A DNA stretch of 64,000 nucleotides from positions 62,001-126,000 of the forward strand of contig CAKRYR010000006.1 in the NCBI GenBank assembly GCA_934432595.1. Direction: 5' to 3'. Below the pieces are notes generated by a model. The model was given only the letters and a program-made list of their open reading frames with translations. It was not told the DNA's origin and did no database searches. This stretch comes from an uncultured Lachnospiraceae bacterium. GTDB taxonomy: Bacteria; Bacillota; Clostridia; Lachnospirales; Lachnospiraceae. A program made the position numbers and the translations under genes. Of this stretch, positions 16,811 through 25,947 are shown piece by piece; the stretch's first letter is position 1, and each line of letters begins with the position of its first letter.

Positions 16811-17282
16811 GACATTTGGTTTGGGCGTCGGAATGACATCTGTAATTATGATATTTGTAATATTATGTTTAGTTATAATTGGAACATTATTATATATGAT
16901 AACCTATTCAGATACTGTTATCGTAGATAAAAAGGCTAATTATTCAATAAGCTATCAAATGGCAGACAATGTTGCAGTAGATACACTTGCAATTATTGAT
17001 GATAAATTAGGTGAGCTATACAGTAAAAAGATTGCATTTAACGGTAATGGTAAATGTAGAAGTATTATGGATGAAATTGATGATATAGAAATAGATTATA
17101 ATAAAAATAATATAAGTTATAAAGTTGGCCTTGGAGAGAATAATTATTTAGATATAGTTATACAAATTAATGTGAATAACGATAAATATGTCGATGATAA
17201 AAAAAGTTATACTATTTTGAAATGGAAAAAAGTAAGCAATGTATCAAAAATAGAAAAGGACAATTTAAACGTATGGAAATAA
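16797..17282 (+). CDS. Pilin-like membrane protein 4
   Basis: A 161-residue protein overlapping the previous gene by 14 bp. A Gly-rich basic N-terminus (FGLGVGMTS) is followed by a hydrophobic helix (about residues 14-38) and an outer domain in which Ser/Tyr/Asp-rich strands predominate. It fits the small pilin-like group of this operon. Specific role unknown. Confidence 0.68.
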   Translation: MKKNKTFGLGVGMTSVIMIFVILCLVIIGTLLYMITYSDTVIVDKKANYSISYQMADNVAVDTLAIIDDKLGELYSKKIAFNGNGKCRSIMDEIDDIEIDYNKNNISYKVGLGENNYLDIVIQINVNNDKYVDDKKSYTILKWKKVSNVSKIEKDNLNVWK

Positions 17283-17304
17283 TTTTTGCGAAGGGACGAA
17301 AAAT

Positions 17305-18354
17305 ATGAAACTACTTAATATTTTACAAGATGCATTAAGACAAGGAGCTTCTGATGTCTTTATTGTATCAGGTACAGCTATAGGATATAGGATTTCTGGA
17401 AAAATCGTAAGAGTAAATAGCGAAATATTGACGCCAGAAGATACAAAGTATTTAATTAGTCAAATATTTGAATTTGCTGGATATGAATTTGGAGCATTTG
17501 ACGATAATATGGAATATGATTTTTCTTTCTCTATACAAGGAATAGGAAGATTTAGAACAAATGTATATAAACAGAGAGGATCTTTTGCAGCAGTGCTTAG
17601 AAATGTAATGTATGAAATTCCTGATTATAGAGCATTGCATATTCCAGAATCTATTATGAAATTAGCTGATATAAATAAGGGAATAGTACTTATAACTGGT
17701 TCTGCTGGAAGTGGAAAATCTACAACACTTACATGTATGATAGATAGAATAAATGAACGTAGACAAGGGCATATTATAACAATTGAGGATCCTATAGAAT
17801 TCTTACATAGACATAAGAATTGTATAATTAGTCAACGTGAAATAAATATAGATACAGCTAATTATATACAATCGTTAAGGGCAGCATTAAGACAATCGCC
17901 TGATGTTATTTTATTGGGTGAGATGCGTGATTATGATACAATGCAAATTGCAATGACAGCAGCTGAAACAGGACAGTTTATACTATCTACACTTCATACA
18001 ATTGGAGCTGCTAATACAATAGATAGAATAATTGATGTATTTCCATCATCACAACATCATCAAATTAGAGTTCAATTATCTATGGTTTTACAAGCTGTCG
18101 TTTCTCAACAGTTGATACCAACAAAGAATGGTGGATTAATACCTGCTTTTGAAATTATGAAAGTAAATAATGCTATACGTACAATGATTAGAGAACAAAA
18201 GACTCATCAAATAGATACGATTATTCAATCAAGTGAAGATATGCAGACTATGGATGCAGATATTTTAAGACTGTATAAAGAAGGAATAATTGATAGAGAA
18301 AATGCAGTTAATTTCTCTACGAATTCTGAAGTGATGAGAAAAAGGTTAGGATAA
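17305..18354 (+). CDS. pilT: PilT-type type IV pilus ATPase
   Basis: A 349-residue hexameric secretion ATPase of the PilT branch. The Walker A motif GSAGSGKSTT has its Lys at residue 138. ITIEDPIEF is the Asp box, LLGEMRDYDT is Walker B, and HTIGAANTIDRI is the His box. The sequence AIRTMIRE near residue 290 corresponds to the AIRNLIRE motif diagnostic of PilT retraction ATPases. No PilB-type assembly ATPase is encoded in this operon, so this enzyme may drive both directions, or a partner lies elsewhere. It is the last gene before a bidirectional terminator and starts after GAAGGGACG. Confidence 0.92.
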   Translation: MKLLNILQDALRQGASDVFIVSGTAIGYRISGKIVRVNSEILTPEDTKYLISQIFEFAGYEFGAFDDNMEYDFSFSIQGIGRFRTNVYKQRGSFAAVLRNVMYEIPDYRALHIPESIMKLADINKGIVLITGSAGSGKSTTLTCMIDRINERRQGHIITIEDPIEFLHRHKNCIISQREINIDTANYIQSLRAALRQSPDVILLGEMRDYDTMQIAMTAAETGQFILSTLHTIGAANTIDRIIDVFPSSQHHQIRVQLSMVLQAVVSQQLIPTKNGGLIPAFEIMKVNNAIRTMIREQKTHQIDTIIQSSEDMQTMDADILRLYKEGIIDRENAVNFSTNSEVMRKRLG

Positions 18355-18397
18355 ATAATAAGAGAGCAGTAATAGAATCTTTTAGTGCATGAATTAT

Positions 18398-18433
18398 AAA
18401 AAGTATCATATCTTAATAGATATGATACTTTTT
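18398..18433. terminator. Bidirectional terminator between pilT and the transglutaminase gene
   Basis: A perfect 15-bp stem (AAAAAGTATCATATC with its complement) around a 6-base loop has A/T tracts on both sides, so it works in both directions. The loop and right arm encode the last codons of the minus-strand gene. Confidence 0.88.
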
Positions 18434-19576
18434 ATAATTAGAACCATTTCCGATATAGTCTGCCGCTTCTTTGGCGTCATCCATATTGGAATAGAATGTT
18501 GGGTCAACAATATTAAATCCTGTTTTGCCTAGATAAAAACTTACTGTAATCCATCCTTTTTCCTTTGTGTATACTTCATTCCAGGCATGATATACACCAT
18601 TTGGTGATACATATCCTGTTATTAATTTAGTTGGAATACCTTGTGCTCTACACATAGCTGCCATCATAGCTGCATAATCAAAACAGATTCCTTTTCTAGT
18701 TTTTAATATATTATTTACATCAGGAAGATAACCTGATTTGACGTTTTTTGCTTTAGCATAATCATAACTTATGTTAGTTGTAACATATTTAAATATAGCA
18801 GATATTTTATCAATAGATTTATTATATCCGTTACAAATTGCTGCAGAACGTTTTACAATATCACTATTTTGAGTAAACCATACATATTGATTTGGATACA
18901 AAAAAACTAAATTTGGATTTGATATTTGCACTTTTATTTCTTTATTAAGAATAGAAGTATATTGTGTTCCAGAAATGTTTTCAAGGACATTTATGGAGTA
19001 AGTTCCATTTCCAAATTGCAGTGGATATATTATATATTTGCCATTAGAAGGTAGATCATAATTATATGTTTGGGAAGACTTTATAATTTGAACTTTAACC
19101 TTTTTATTATCACCTGAATATTTTATGCCTATATATCCCTTATTTTTGTTAGATACGTCAATTTGTGTTGTATTTGCTGGATTTTTATAAACTATTTTAC
19201 CAGATAAATAAGGAGTATATATAGTTGGAACTTTTATGGGTTTTGTATTAGATTTATTTTGTGTAGCCTTGGGGTTTTCTGCATTTAACTCTTTGGTAGG
19301 CTTAGGATTCTCCGGATTCTTAGTTTTTAAAGCGGGAGATATAGTATTACTTATACTTCCTTTATTACCCTTTGAGCTTGAAGTAGCTTTTTGCTCAGAA
19401 GGCGCCTTTGTTACAGGAACTAAAGATGGCTCTATAGATATATAGGGCATATTAGTTGTAGAAGAATTATTGTTCACTGGATATTCGCTAGCAGACGAAG
19501 TAATGCCTATTGCCTTATAGCAGATGATAAACATTGTACAACATATAATAGTGGTAAAAACATACTTTGTCTTCAT
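18413..19576 (-). CDS. Exported transglutaminase-like protein
   Basis: A 387-residue protein with an N-terminal signal or anchor (about residues 1-25), a Ser/Thr/Pro/Lys-rich spacer (about 35-130), a beta-rich region (about 135-260) and a C-terminal transglutaminase-like domain. The catalytic triad is visible: Cys in KGICFDYAAMM, His in VYHAWNEV and Asp in NIVDPTF. Such domains act as proteases or cross-linking enzymes on surface proteins. The frame extends 20 codons upstream, but the ATG at 19576 follows a perfect AGGAGG, so that start is chosen. It probably shares a transcript with the minus-strand gene upstream (19648-20304), although a hairpin lies between them. Confidence 0.85.
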   Translation of the reverse strand: MKTKYVFTTIICCTMFIICYKAIGITSSASEYPVNNNSSTTNMPYISIEPSLVPVTKAPSEQKATSSSKGNKGSISNTISPALKTKNPENPKPTKELNAENPKATQNKSNTKPIKVPTIYTPYLSGKIVYKNPANTTQIDVSNKNKGYIGIKYSGDNKKVKVQIIKSSQTYNYDLPSNGKYIIYPLQFGNGTYSINVLENISGTQYTSILNKEIKVQISNPNLVFLYPNQYVWFTQNSDIVKRSAAICNGYNKSIDKISAIFKYVTTNISYDYAKAKNVKSGYLPDVNNILKTRKGICFDYAAMMAAMCRAQGIPTKLITGYVSPNGVYHAWNEVYTKEKGWITVSFYLGKTGFNIVDPTFYSNMDDAKEAADYIGNGSNYKKYHIY

Positions 19577-19607
19577 AAAATTCGTGCCTCCTATTAAATA
19601 AGAAATA

Positions 19608-19629
19608 GGCTGGTAAGGTAGTACCAGCC
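19608..19629 (-). terminator. Intercistronic hairpin
   Basis: GGCTGGTA and TACCAGCC form a perfect 8-bp stem with a 6-base loop between the two minus-strand genes. The following T run on the minus strand is weak, so partial termination or mRNA processing is possible. Confidence 0.5.
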
Positions 19630-19647
19630 GTAACAATCATATTTAAT

Positions 19648-20304
19648 CTATGCGTTTAATTTCTTTTCAAGATTTAATATTTGAAGTCTGGTGTTTCGTA
19701 AGTATTCGATATGTTTGCTAAAATCACCATTATCATCAAGTAAATTAAGAGCTTTTGGAGAATTTGGTCCAGGTAAGCTTGCTAAGTTAATAGTATGGTA
19801 GTTACTATTATCTATAGCATCACAAACATTTCTTAATTCTTGAAGAAGATTATTCTTGTATCTCATTATTTCAGCTTTTAAACTAGCAAGTTGTTCTTCA
19901 TCTTTTTTTGCCTGAATTTTTGATAACACATTTTCAACATTAACTATTGTGTCATCTTCGTTATATCTATAAACCAATAAATAAGGTTTTTTTATCTTTA
20001 TTAATTGTTGACCACGAGGAAAATCTACATTGGCATTTTTTATAAATTCTGTTACTTCTTGATCAATTTTAGGAAAAGTAAATATTTCACCTTGTAAGTA
20101 GTAAATACCACTACGTCTAATAACATTGTTATTAGTAGTTTCTATATCATAAAATCTAAAACCTATTATATGAACATCAAGACTAGAATCATCTAACATT
20201 AAAGATGCTTCAATTGCATCATCTATGTTCCATTCAGAAATAGGTTCAGTATTATTTATTAAGCCTAAGCCAACATTTAAATATTGTACATAACTTTGTG
20301 TCAT
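19648..20304 (-). CDS. Protein of unknown function with C-terminal coiled coil
   Basis: A 218-residue soluble protein with no signal peptide or membrane segment. The first ~120 residues are mixed alpha/beta with conserved-looking Tyr and Phe positions. About residues 125-165 are heptad-like (Lys/Glu/Leu), and the last 20 residues form another amphipathic helix. I do not recognise the family. It starts after GAGGAGG on the minus strand and precedes the transglutaminase-like gene. Confidence 0.75.
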   Translation of the reverse strand: MTQSYVQYLNVGLGLINNTEPISEWNIDDAIEASLMLDDSSLDVHIIGFRFYDIETTNNNVIRRSGIYYLQGEIFTFPKIDQEVTEFIKNANVDFPRGQQLIKIKKPYLLVYRYNEDDTIVNVENVLSKIQAKKDEEQLASLKAEIMRYKNNLLQELRNVCDAIDNSNYHTINLASLPGPNSPKALNLLDDNGDFSKHIEYLRNTRLQILNLEKKLNA

Positions 20305-20618
20305 AAATTTTCCTCCTCATATTACCTTCTATTAGACTCCACCTACATTTATTATATCGTAAAAAAAATACAATTTTTGAGATAATAAATACAAATTTTC
20401 TTATAAAAATATTCTATAGTTTATAGTATACCATTTTTAGAAGGATATAAGTATAAAAAAATAATATAACTAAAAAATATATATAAAAAAAATAAATAAA
20501 AATAAAATAGTATAAAAATATTATTAATTATACTTATAATTATAATGTAATATTTATAAGTACAATTAATAATTGGGGAAAATTGTATATGAAATTCGAC
20601 CTAATTATAGTGTAAATA

Positions 20619-20648
20619 TTGATATATATTGAAGATTTAGGGTATAAT
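20619..20648 (+). promoter_or_regulatory. Promoter of the 20713 gene
   Basis: TTGATA at 20619-20624 and a perfect TATAAT at 20643-20648 have 18-bp spacing, 65 bp before the TTG start. Confidence 0.55.
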
Positions 20649-20684
20649 TAGACTTAGATAAGGTTGTGAATTCGTTTCAAGGGG

Positions 20685-20711
20685 ATAAATCATCATGAGG
20701 GGTTGATTTAT
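20685..20711 (+). promoter_or_regulatory. Hairpin enclosing a ribosome binding site
   Basis: ATAAATCA at 20685-20692 and TGATTTAT at 20704-20711 form an 8-bp stem whose 11-base loop holds GAGGGG, the ribosome site of the TTG-started gene at 20713. It could limit or temperature-modulate translation. Confidence 0.4.
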
Positions 20712-20712
20712 A

Positions 20713-21300
20713 TTGAATGAAAAGAGAATTGTAGAGGGATTTGTATTTGAAAATGAAGAGGAGTATCAATTGGCTTTAAAAGATGCAGAGTTGTTTGATA
20801 TTCTTTGGAATAAAATAAAAAAGAGTGATAGAAACGTGGCAACAAAGTTATATGATACATTACTTACAAGTGATAAGATTAAGACAGTTGTGGGGATGTA
20901 TAATGTAAAGATGTTGCAGAATTATTTAATACAGAACGGATATGTTTCGGAAAGTGAGATTATGCCTATTGTAGGATTTGTTGGTAGAAAAGTAAGTACT
21001 ACTGATGCTATGAAATCTTATGAATATTCAAATAGAATGAAGCATATGGTTAATCAAAAGATGAATGATAAGTTAGAAAAATATAAAGCAACAGTATCAA
21101 CGTTAAAAGTTGTTGTTTTAATATTTGCAGTCGTAATAGCTGTTATGTTTGTAGTGCAAGCTAATGGTGGTACTGCTAATTATGCTAGTGCAAAAGAAGC
21201 TGTAATAGATGAATATTCAGAGTGGGAACAAGATCTTAATGATAGGGAAAAAGAAGTTAAAGAAAAAGAAGAAGAATTAAAATCAAATGAAGATAATTAA
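20713..21300 (+). CDS. Single-pass membrane protein with C-terminal coiled coil, unknown function
   Basis: A 195-residue protein. The first ~130 residues are helical and soluble. A membrane helix (about residues 133-152) follows, then a ~40-residue tail rich in Glu and Lys with heptads. The start is TTG, supported by GAGGGG ten bases upstream inside a hairpin loop. The upstream ATG-like triplet is out of frame. I do not recognise the family. It stands alone, with its own promoter, ahead of a two-component system. Confidence 0.75.
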   Translation: MNEKRIVEGFVFENEEEYQLALKDAELFDILWNKIKKSDRNVATKLYDTLLTSDKIKTVVGMYNVKMLQNYLIQNGYVSESEIMPIVGFVGRKVSTTDAMKSYEYSNRMKHMVNQKMNDKLEKYKATVSTLKVVVLIFAVVIAVMFVVQANGGTANYASAKEAVIDEYSEWEQDLNDREKEVKEKEEELKSNEDN

Positions 21301-21401
21301 TGAAAATATTTTTGATGTTTGAACTGTTATAAATTAATCACAATTCTATCATATATTCTTGCTAATATGAGACTATATTTTGAATTAAGGAGGAATTAGT
21401 C

Positions 21402-22070
21402 TTGGATAAATTAAAAATTTTGGTAGTAGATGATGAAACAAGAATGAGAAAACTTGTAAAAGACTTTTTAGTTAAGAATAATTATGATGTGATAGAAGCT
21501 GAAGACGGTGAAAAGGCTGTTGATATTTTCTTTAATTCTAATGATATTGCATTGATAATTTTAGATGTTATGATGCCTAAAATGGATGGATGGCAGGTTT
21601 GTAAGGAGATAAGAGCATATTCAAAGGTTCCAATTATTATGTTAACTGCAAAAAGTGATGAAAAGGATGAGTTAATGGGATTTGAATATGGTGTTGATGA
21701 ATATATTAGTAAACCATTTAGTCCAAAAATATTAGTAGCTAGAGTAGAAGCAATTTTAAGAAGAAGCAATAATCTAGAAGAAGTATTAGAAGCAGGCGGA
21801 ATAGTACTTGATAAGACTGCTCATCAGGTTACTGTAGATGGAAAACCTATTGAACTTAGTTATAAAGAGTTTGAGTTATTAGAATATTTTGTAACCAATA
21901 AGGGTGTTGCTTTATCTAGAGAAAAAATATTAAATAATGTATGGAATTATGATTATTTTGGCGATGCAAGAACAATAGATACACATGTAAAGAAATTACG
22001 TAGTAAAATGGGGGATAAAGGAGAATATATTAAAACTATATGGGGAATGGGATATAAGTTCGAGGTTTAA
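21402..22070 (+). CDS. OmpR/PhoB-family response regulator
   Basis: A 222-residue DNA-binding response regulator. The receiver domain (about 1-120) has the acidic pocket DDE near residue 9, the phospho-acceptor Asp55 in LDVMMPKMDG, Thr in MLTAKSD and Lys in SKPFSP. The winged-helix output domain (about 130-222) has the usual ELSYKEFELLEYF and RTIDTHVKKLRSKMG motifs. The start is TTG, with AAGGAGGAA eight bases upstream. The histidine kinase gene follows after three bases, so the pair is one operon. Targets and signal are unknown; such pairs often watch the cell envelope. Confidence 0.95.
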   Translation: MDKLKILVVDDETRMRKLVKDFLVKNNYDVIEAEDGEKAVDIFFNSNDIALIILDVMMPKMDGWQVCKEIRAYSKVPIIMLTAKSDEKDELMGFEYGVDEYISKPFSPKILVARVEAILRRSNNLEEVLEAGGIVLDKTAHQVTVDGKPIELSYKEFELLEYFVTNKGVALSREKILNNVWNYDYFGDARTIDTHVKKLRSKMGDKGEYIKTIWGMGYKFEV

Positions 22071-22073
22071 AAA

Positions 22074-23705
22074 ATGTTTAAGTTTATTAATAAGTTTAAA
22101 TTTAGAAGAAAAAAGAAAGATGTTAATAATACAGAAGATAATAAACATTTAGATGGTTATAACTTAAGATTAAATGATTCCTTAAGATTGAGAATGACTT
22201 TAATTATGACAATTACGGTTATAGCCATTATTGTTTTGTGTTGGGTTATTAATAGATTGTTTTTGCAAAGTTTTTATGAAAATACAAAATTAAATGCTAT
22301 TGAGGAAGCATATAAATTTGTTAATAGTAAATTTACAGAAGAATATGTAGAAGCTATTAATGATAATACAGTTTCAGATGAAGAAATGGATGATGTACTT
22401 ACTCAGATAGAAAGAACTTCATCTGTAGGAAGTTTAAGCGTATATATTTATAAAAAATATGAGGTTGGTGGAGAAGATTTTTATCAATTATATTATCCTA
22501 CCAATAATTCGCAACGTGAAATTAATAATTTCAAAATGAAAATAAAAAATTTCGTAGAGAACCAAGATAATATTGATACAAATATATTAAAAAAATCTGA
22601 TAAATATATGATTTATAAGATATTTGATAACAGGTTAAAGTTTAAAAATCTTGAATTAGTTGGACAACTTGATTCAGGTGTTTATATTATTATGAATACA
22701 AATTTTGAAAGTGTTAGAGAGAGTGCTAACATTTCAAATAGGTTTTTGGCATACATTGGAATAATAATAGCTATTGTCGCAAGTATTATTATGTATTTTA
22801 TTAGTAATAATATTACTAAACCAATATTGGAATTATCAGATATAGCAAAGAAAATGGCTAATCTTGAATTTGATGTTAAGTATAAGGTTGATACAGATGA
22901 TGAGATAGGAGTCCTTGGAAGTAGTATTAATTCATTATCAACAAAACTTGAAAAAACTATTTCAGAGCTTAAGAATGCAAATAATGAGTTACTTAATGAT
23001 TTAGAGCAAAAGGAAAAGATAGATCATATGAGAAAAGAATTTTTATCTAATGTCTCACATGAGTTAAAAACTCCAATAGCATTGATACAGGGGTATGCTG
23101 AAGGATTAAATGAAAATATAAATGATGATGTAGAATCTAGACAGTTTTATTGTGACGTAATAATTGATGAAGCTAAAAAAATGAATAATATGGTTAAAAA
23201 ATTACTTGATTTAAATCATATTGAATTTGGTGATTCACCAATGGAAATTACGCGTTTTGACATAGTAACACTTATAAAAGGTATTATATCAGCCACAGAT
23301 ATTTTGTTCCAACAAAAAGATGTAAATATAGAGTTTTGTAATAATAACAAGGTATTTGTATGGGCAGATCAATATATGATAGAAGAAGTACTCATTAATT
23401 ATATAAGTAATGCTTTAAATCATGTAGATGATAGGAGAGTTGTAAGGGTTAGTGTTGAAAAGAAAGATGATATTGTTCGTATTAGTGTTTTTAATACAGG
23501 TAAATGTATTCCAGAAGATGATATAGATAAAATTTGGGATAAGTTTTATAAGGTAGATAAGGCAAGAACACGAGAATATGGAGGAAGTGGAGTCGGTTTA
23601 TCAATAGTTAAAGCCATTATAGAAAACCATCATAGACAATGTGGAGTAATAAATAGAGAAGATGGTGTAGAATTTTGGTTTGAATTAGATGGAAATAAAG
23701 AATAA
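22074..23705 (+). CDS. Membrane sensor histidine kinase
   Basis: A 543-residue sensor kinase. A charged N-terminal cytoplasmic stretch (~40 residues) is followed by a membrane helix (about 42-65), an extracytoplasmic sensor region (about 66-220), a second membrane helix (about 222-245), a HAMP linker (about 246-300), a HisKA domain with SHELKTP (His329) and an ATPase domain with the N box NYISNALNH, the G1 motif and GGSGVGLSIVK. It is the partner of the response regulator immediately upstream. The extracellular region has no recognised ligand fold, so the stimulus is unknown. Confidence 0.95.
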   Translation: MFKFINKFKFRRKKKDVNNTEDNKHLDGYNLRLNDSLRLRMTLIMTITVIAIIVLCWVINRLFLQSFYENTKLNAIEEAYKFVNSKFTEEYVEAINDNTVSDEEMDDVLTQIERTSSVGSLSVYIYKKYEVGGEDFYQLYYPTNNSQREINNFKMKIKNFVENQDNIDTNILKKSDKYMIYKIFDNRLKFKNLELVGQLDSGVYIIMNTNFESVRESANISNRFLAYIGIIIAIVASIIMYFISNNITKPILELSDIAKKMANLEFDVKYKVDTDDEIGVLGSSINSLSTKLEKTISELKNANNELLNDLEQKEKIDHMRKEFLSNVSHELKTPIALIQGYAEGLNENINDDVESRQFYCDVIIDEAKKMNNMVKKLLDLNHIEFGDSPMEITRFDIVTLIKGIISATDILFQQKDVNIEFCNNNKVFVWADQYMIEEVLINYISNALNHVDDRRVVRVSVEKKDDIVRISVFNTGKCIPEDDIDKIWDKFYKVDKARTREYGGSGVGLSIVKAIIENHHRQCGVINREDGVEFWFELDGNKE

Positions 23706-23731
23706 ATACAAGAGATATTGATAATTTACTA

Positions 23732-23760
23732 TTGATAAAAATGTAAAAAAATGGTAAAAT
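23732..23760 (+). promoter_or_regulatory. Promoter of the lipoprotein gene
   Basis: TTGATA at 23732-23737 and TAAAAT at 23755-23760 have 17-bp spacing, 35 bp before the start codon at 23796. Confidence 0.55.
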
Positions 23761-23795
23761 TCAATATATATATACTATGATGAGGGGTTGAGATT

Positions 23796-24557
23796 ATGAG
23801 GGAAAAATTAAATTTTCTTGTTTTAATAGGATTATGTATGATAATTTTTACCGCTTGTGGTAAAGAATCTAAATTTAATGAAAAACAGAAGAAAATACTT
23901 GCTGATTACATAGCACAGACTGTTATAGAACATAGTGAAGGTTATGAAACTAAATTAGTAGATGTATCAAAAAGTCCATTTCTATTAAATGAAGGGGAAG
24001 ATGATAATATTTTTTCGCTTGTTGATAATAAGGTATCAGATAGTGCTGATGATGAAGATAGCTCTGTTATAAAAACAGGTGATAGTGGTACTTTAAATGG
24101 AAATTCGGATAAAGATTTTGAGGATACTGATGATAATAGGGAGAATGTTTCAAAATTGCAAATAGCAACTATTCTTGGCTTTAAAGATGGGGTAGAAGCA
24201 TATGTTAGTAATAAGAAGATACTAGAGGAATATGCTTCTGATTCGTATGTAATTTATGCTGAAAAAAACGAGAAATTAGTTGAAGTTAATTTTAAAATAA
24301 TGAATAAAACAGATTCTAATATAAAGGTGGAAACTTCAAACAATAATGTAAAATACAAATTAAAAGTTGGAGGAGAAATATATTATCCTTTGTTAACTGC
24401 TATAGATAATGATTTAATGTATTTTGAAAAAAATATTAATGCTAAGAAAGCAAGTAGTGCAGTGTTACTGTTTGGTGTTAAAAATGAACATATTAAAGAT
24501 AAATTTGTATTAGAAATAGAAAATAGTGATGAATTAGCTTCAATTTCATTAGATTAA
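23796..24557 (+). CDS. Putative lipoprotein
   Basis: A 253-residue protein with a lipoprotein signal peptide: a basic start, a hydrophobic helix and a lipobox ending FTAC at Cys21. The mature protein begins with a helical region, has a Ser/Asp-rich disordered spacer (about residues 70-115) and then a beta-sandwich-like domain (about 115-253) resembling DUF4352/DUF5067-type extracellular domains. It follows the two-component system with its own promoter. It is probably surface-anchored. Role unknown. Confidence 0.8.
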   Translation: MREKLNFLVLIGLCMIIFTACGKESKFNEKQKKILADYIAQTVIEHSEGYETKLVDVSKSPFLLNEGEDDNIFSLVDNKVSDSADDEDSSVIKTGDSGTLNGNSDKDFEDTDDNRENVSKLQIATILGFKDGVEAYVSNKKILEEYASDSYVIYAEKNEKLVEVNFKIMNKTDSNIKVETSNNNVKYKLKVGGEIYYPLLTAIDNDLMYFEKNINAKKASSAVLLFGVKNEHIKDKFVLEIENSDELASISLD

Positions 24558-24587
24558 TATTTGATTAATAAATAAAGGAGTAAAATT

Positions 24588-24959
24588 ATGAAATTCATAG
24601 AGAAAAAGAGATTATTATTTTTGGGATTACCATGGACATTTACTAAATATATTGTTAACGAAGAAAATATCACAATTAAAAAGGGTTTATTTACTTTAGT
24701 TGAGGACGATACATATATGTATAAAGTTCAAGATGTTAAAATGGTGAGAAGTTTATTAGAAAGAATATTTGGGCTAAGTACCATAATATGTTATACAGGA
24801 GATGTTACAGACCCTGAATTAAGGTTAATTCATGTAAAGAATGGAGCAGAAATTAAGAAATTTATTAATGAAGCATCAGAAAGTGAAAGACGTAAGAAGA
24901 GAACATTACATACAATGAACATTGATGGAAGCGTCGGAGACTACGATGATATTGATTAA
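24588..24959 (+). CDS. Bacterial PH-domain protein
   Basis: A 123-residue soluble protein. The central part (about residues 15-95) reads as a bacterial pleckstrin-homology (bPH2/DUF304) domain: strands around TKYIVNEENITIKKGLFT, the typical YKVQDVKMVRSLLERIFG helix-turn and a final helix KKFINEA. A basic tail and an acidic end follow. It sits 30 bp behind the lipoprotein gene after AAAGGAG, so it is probably co-transcribed. Function unknown; such domains often sit at membranes or in stress-response loci. Confidence 0.78.
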   Translation: MKFIEKKRLLFLGLPWTFTKYIVNEENITIKKGLFTLVEDDTYMYKVQDVKMVRSLLERIFGLSTIICYTGDVTDPELRLIHVKNGAEIKKFINEASESERRKKRTLHTMNIDGSVGDYDDID

Positions 24960-25034
24960 TTAGATTAGAAATATTTTTACAAGTTATAATGAAAAAAATA
25001 TTAAATAATATCATATAACCGGGGAGGAATACAT

Positions 25035-25934
25035 ATGGTTAACAATTCAAATGTAGAAGATTCATCAAATAATGAATTCGAGTTATTGGAATTTAAAGTA
25101 GGTAACAATTGTTATGGTATGAATGTTTCAAAAATTAAAGAAATATTAACTTATAAACAACCTACGCCTGTACCAAATGCACATCCTTATATTGAAGGTA
25201 TTTTTATGCCAAGAAATATGATAATAACAAGCATAGACTTATCTAAAGCATTGAAAGCTAGACCTATTGAAAATAATGGGAAAGATATGTCAATAATTAC
25301 TAATTTTAATAATATAACTGTATCTTTCCATGTTCAAGAAGTTGTTGGAATTCATAGAGTTTTATGGAAAGATATTAGTAGACCAGACCAAACAATTGAT
25401 GAAAAATCTTTAGCTACAGGTATAGTCAAGATTCAAGATAGGTTGATAATTATTATTGATTTGGAAAGAATTATTTCTGAAGTAAATAATGAATTAGGAC
25501 TTAAAATATCAGGAATGGATAAGATTAAAAGTGATAAAGTATATAATCAAAAAATTCTTATGGTTGAAGATTCTGTATTATTATCAAAAGAAATCAATGA
25601 TTGCTTAAACATTGCAGGGTATAAAAATGTTATTCAGGCCCAAAATGGTCAGATAGCTTGGGATATTCTCCAGGAATATAAAGAACAGGGAAAAGCAGAT
25701 GAGCTTAGCTGTATAATTACTGATATTGAAATGCCAGTTATGGATGGTAGATATTTGACTAAGCTAATTAAAGAAGATGATGAGTATGAAAATATTCCAG
25801 TAGTTGTATTCTCGTCTTTGGTATATAATAATGGAGAATATAATGGAACAGTTGTAGGGGCTGATGCAGAGTTAGGGAAACCAGACGTGGTTAAATTAGT
25901 TACTACTGTTAATCATATGTTGAAAAATGATTAA
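25035..25934 (+). CDS. cheV: CheV-type chemotaxis coupling protein
   Basis: A 299-residue fusion of a CheW domain (about residues 12-155) and a receiver domain (about 172-299). The receiver has MVEDS near its start, the phospho-acceptor Asp in TDIEMPVMDG and VVFSSL with Ser in place of the usual Thr-Ala, and a Lys-Pro pair in GKPDV. CheV couples chemoreceptors to CheA and aids adaptation. It stands alone here, and no other chemotaxis gene is in the window. The start follows GGGGAGG. Its presence implies a motile or otherwise chemosensory organism. Confidence 0.92.
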   Translation: MVNNSNVEDSSNNEFELLEFKVGNNCYGMNVSKIKEILTYKQPTPVPNAHPYIEGIFMPRNMIITSIDLSKALKARPIENNGKDMSIITNFNNITVSFHVQEVVGIHRVLWKDISRPDQTIDEKSLATGIVKIQDRLIIIIDLERIISEVNNELGLKISGMDKIKSDKVYNQKILMVEDSVLLSKEINDCLNIAGYKNVIQAQNGQIAWDILQEYKEQGKADELSCIITDIEMPVMDGRYLTKLIKEDDEYENIPVVVFSSLVYNNGEYNGTVVGADAELGKPDVVKLVTTVNHMLKND

Positions 25935-25947
25935 AAAGATTAAGGTA

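Larger units (their letters stand above)
20305..20712. other. Divergent AT-rich intergenic region
   Basis: 408 bp between divergent genes. The centre (about 20340-20560) is almost pure A/T with poly-A stretches and no recognisable coding or RNA signature. A promoter-like pair for the plus-strand gene lies at 20619-20648. No DnaA-box cluster was seen. Confidence 0.6.

Noticed and set aside
14450..18354. Tad or full type II secretion system
   Set aside because: The ATPase carries the PilT AIRTMIRE motif and no TadA/TadB or secretin genes are present.
20340..20560. Replication-origin-like AT-rich region
   Set aside because: Almost pure A/T, but no DnaA-box cluster and no dnaA, dnaN or rpmH nearby.
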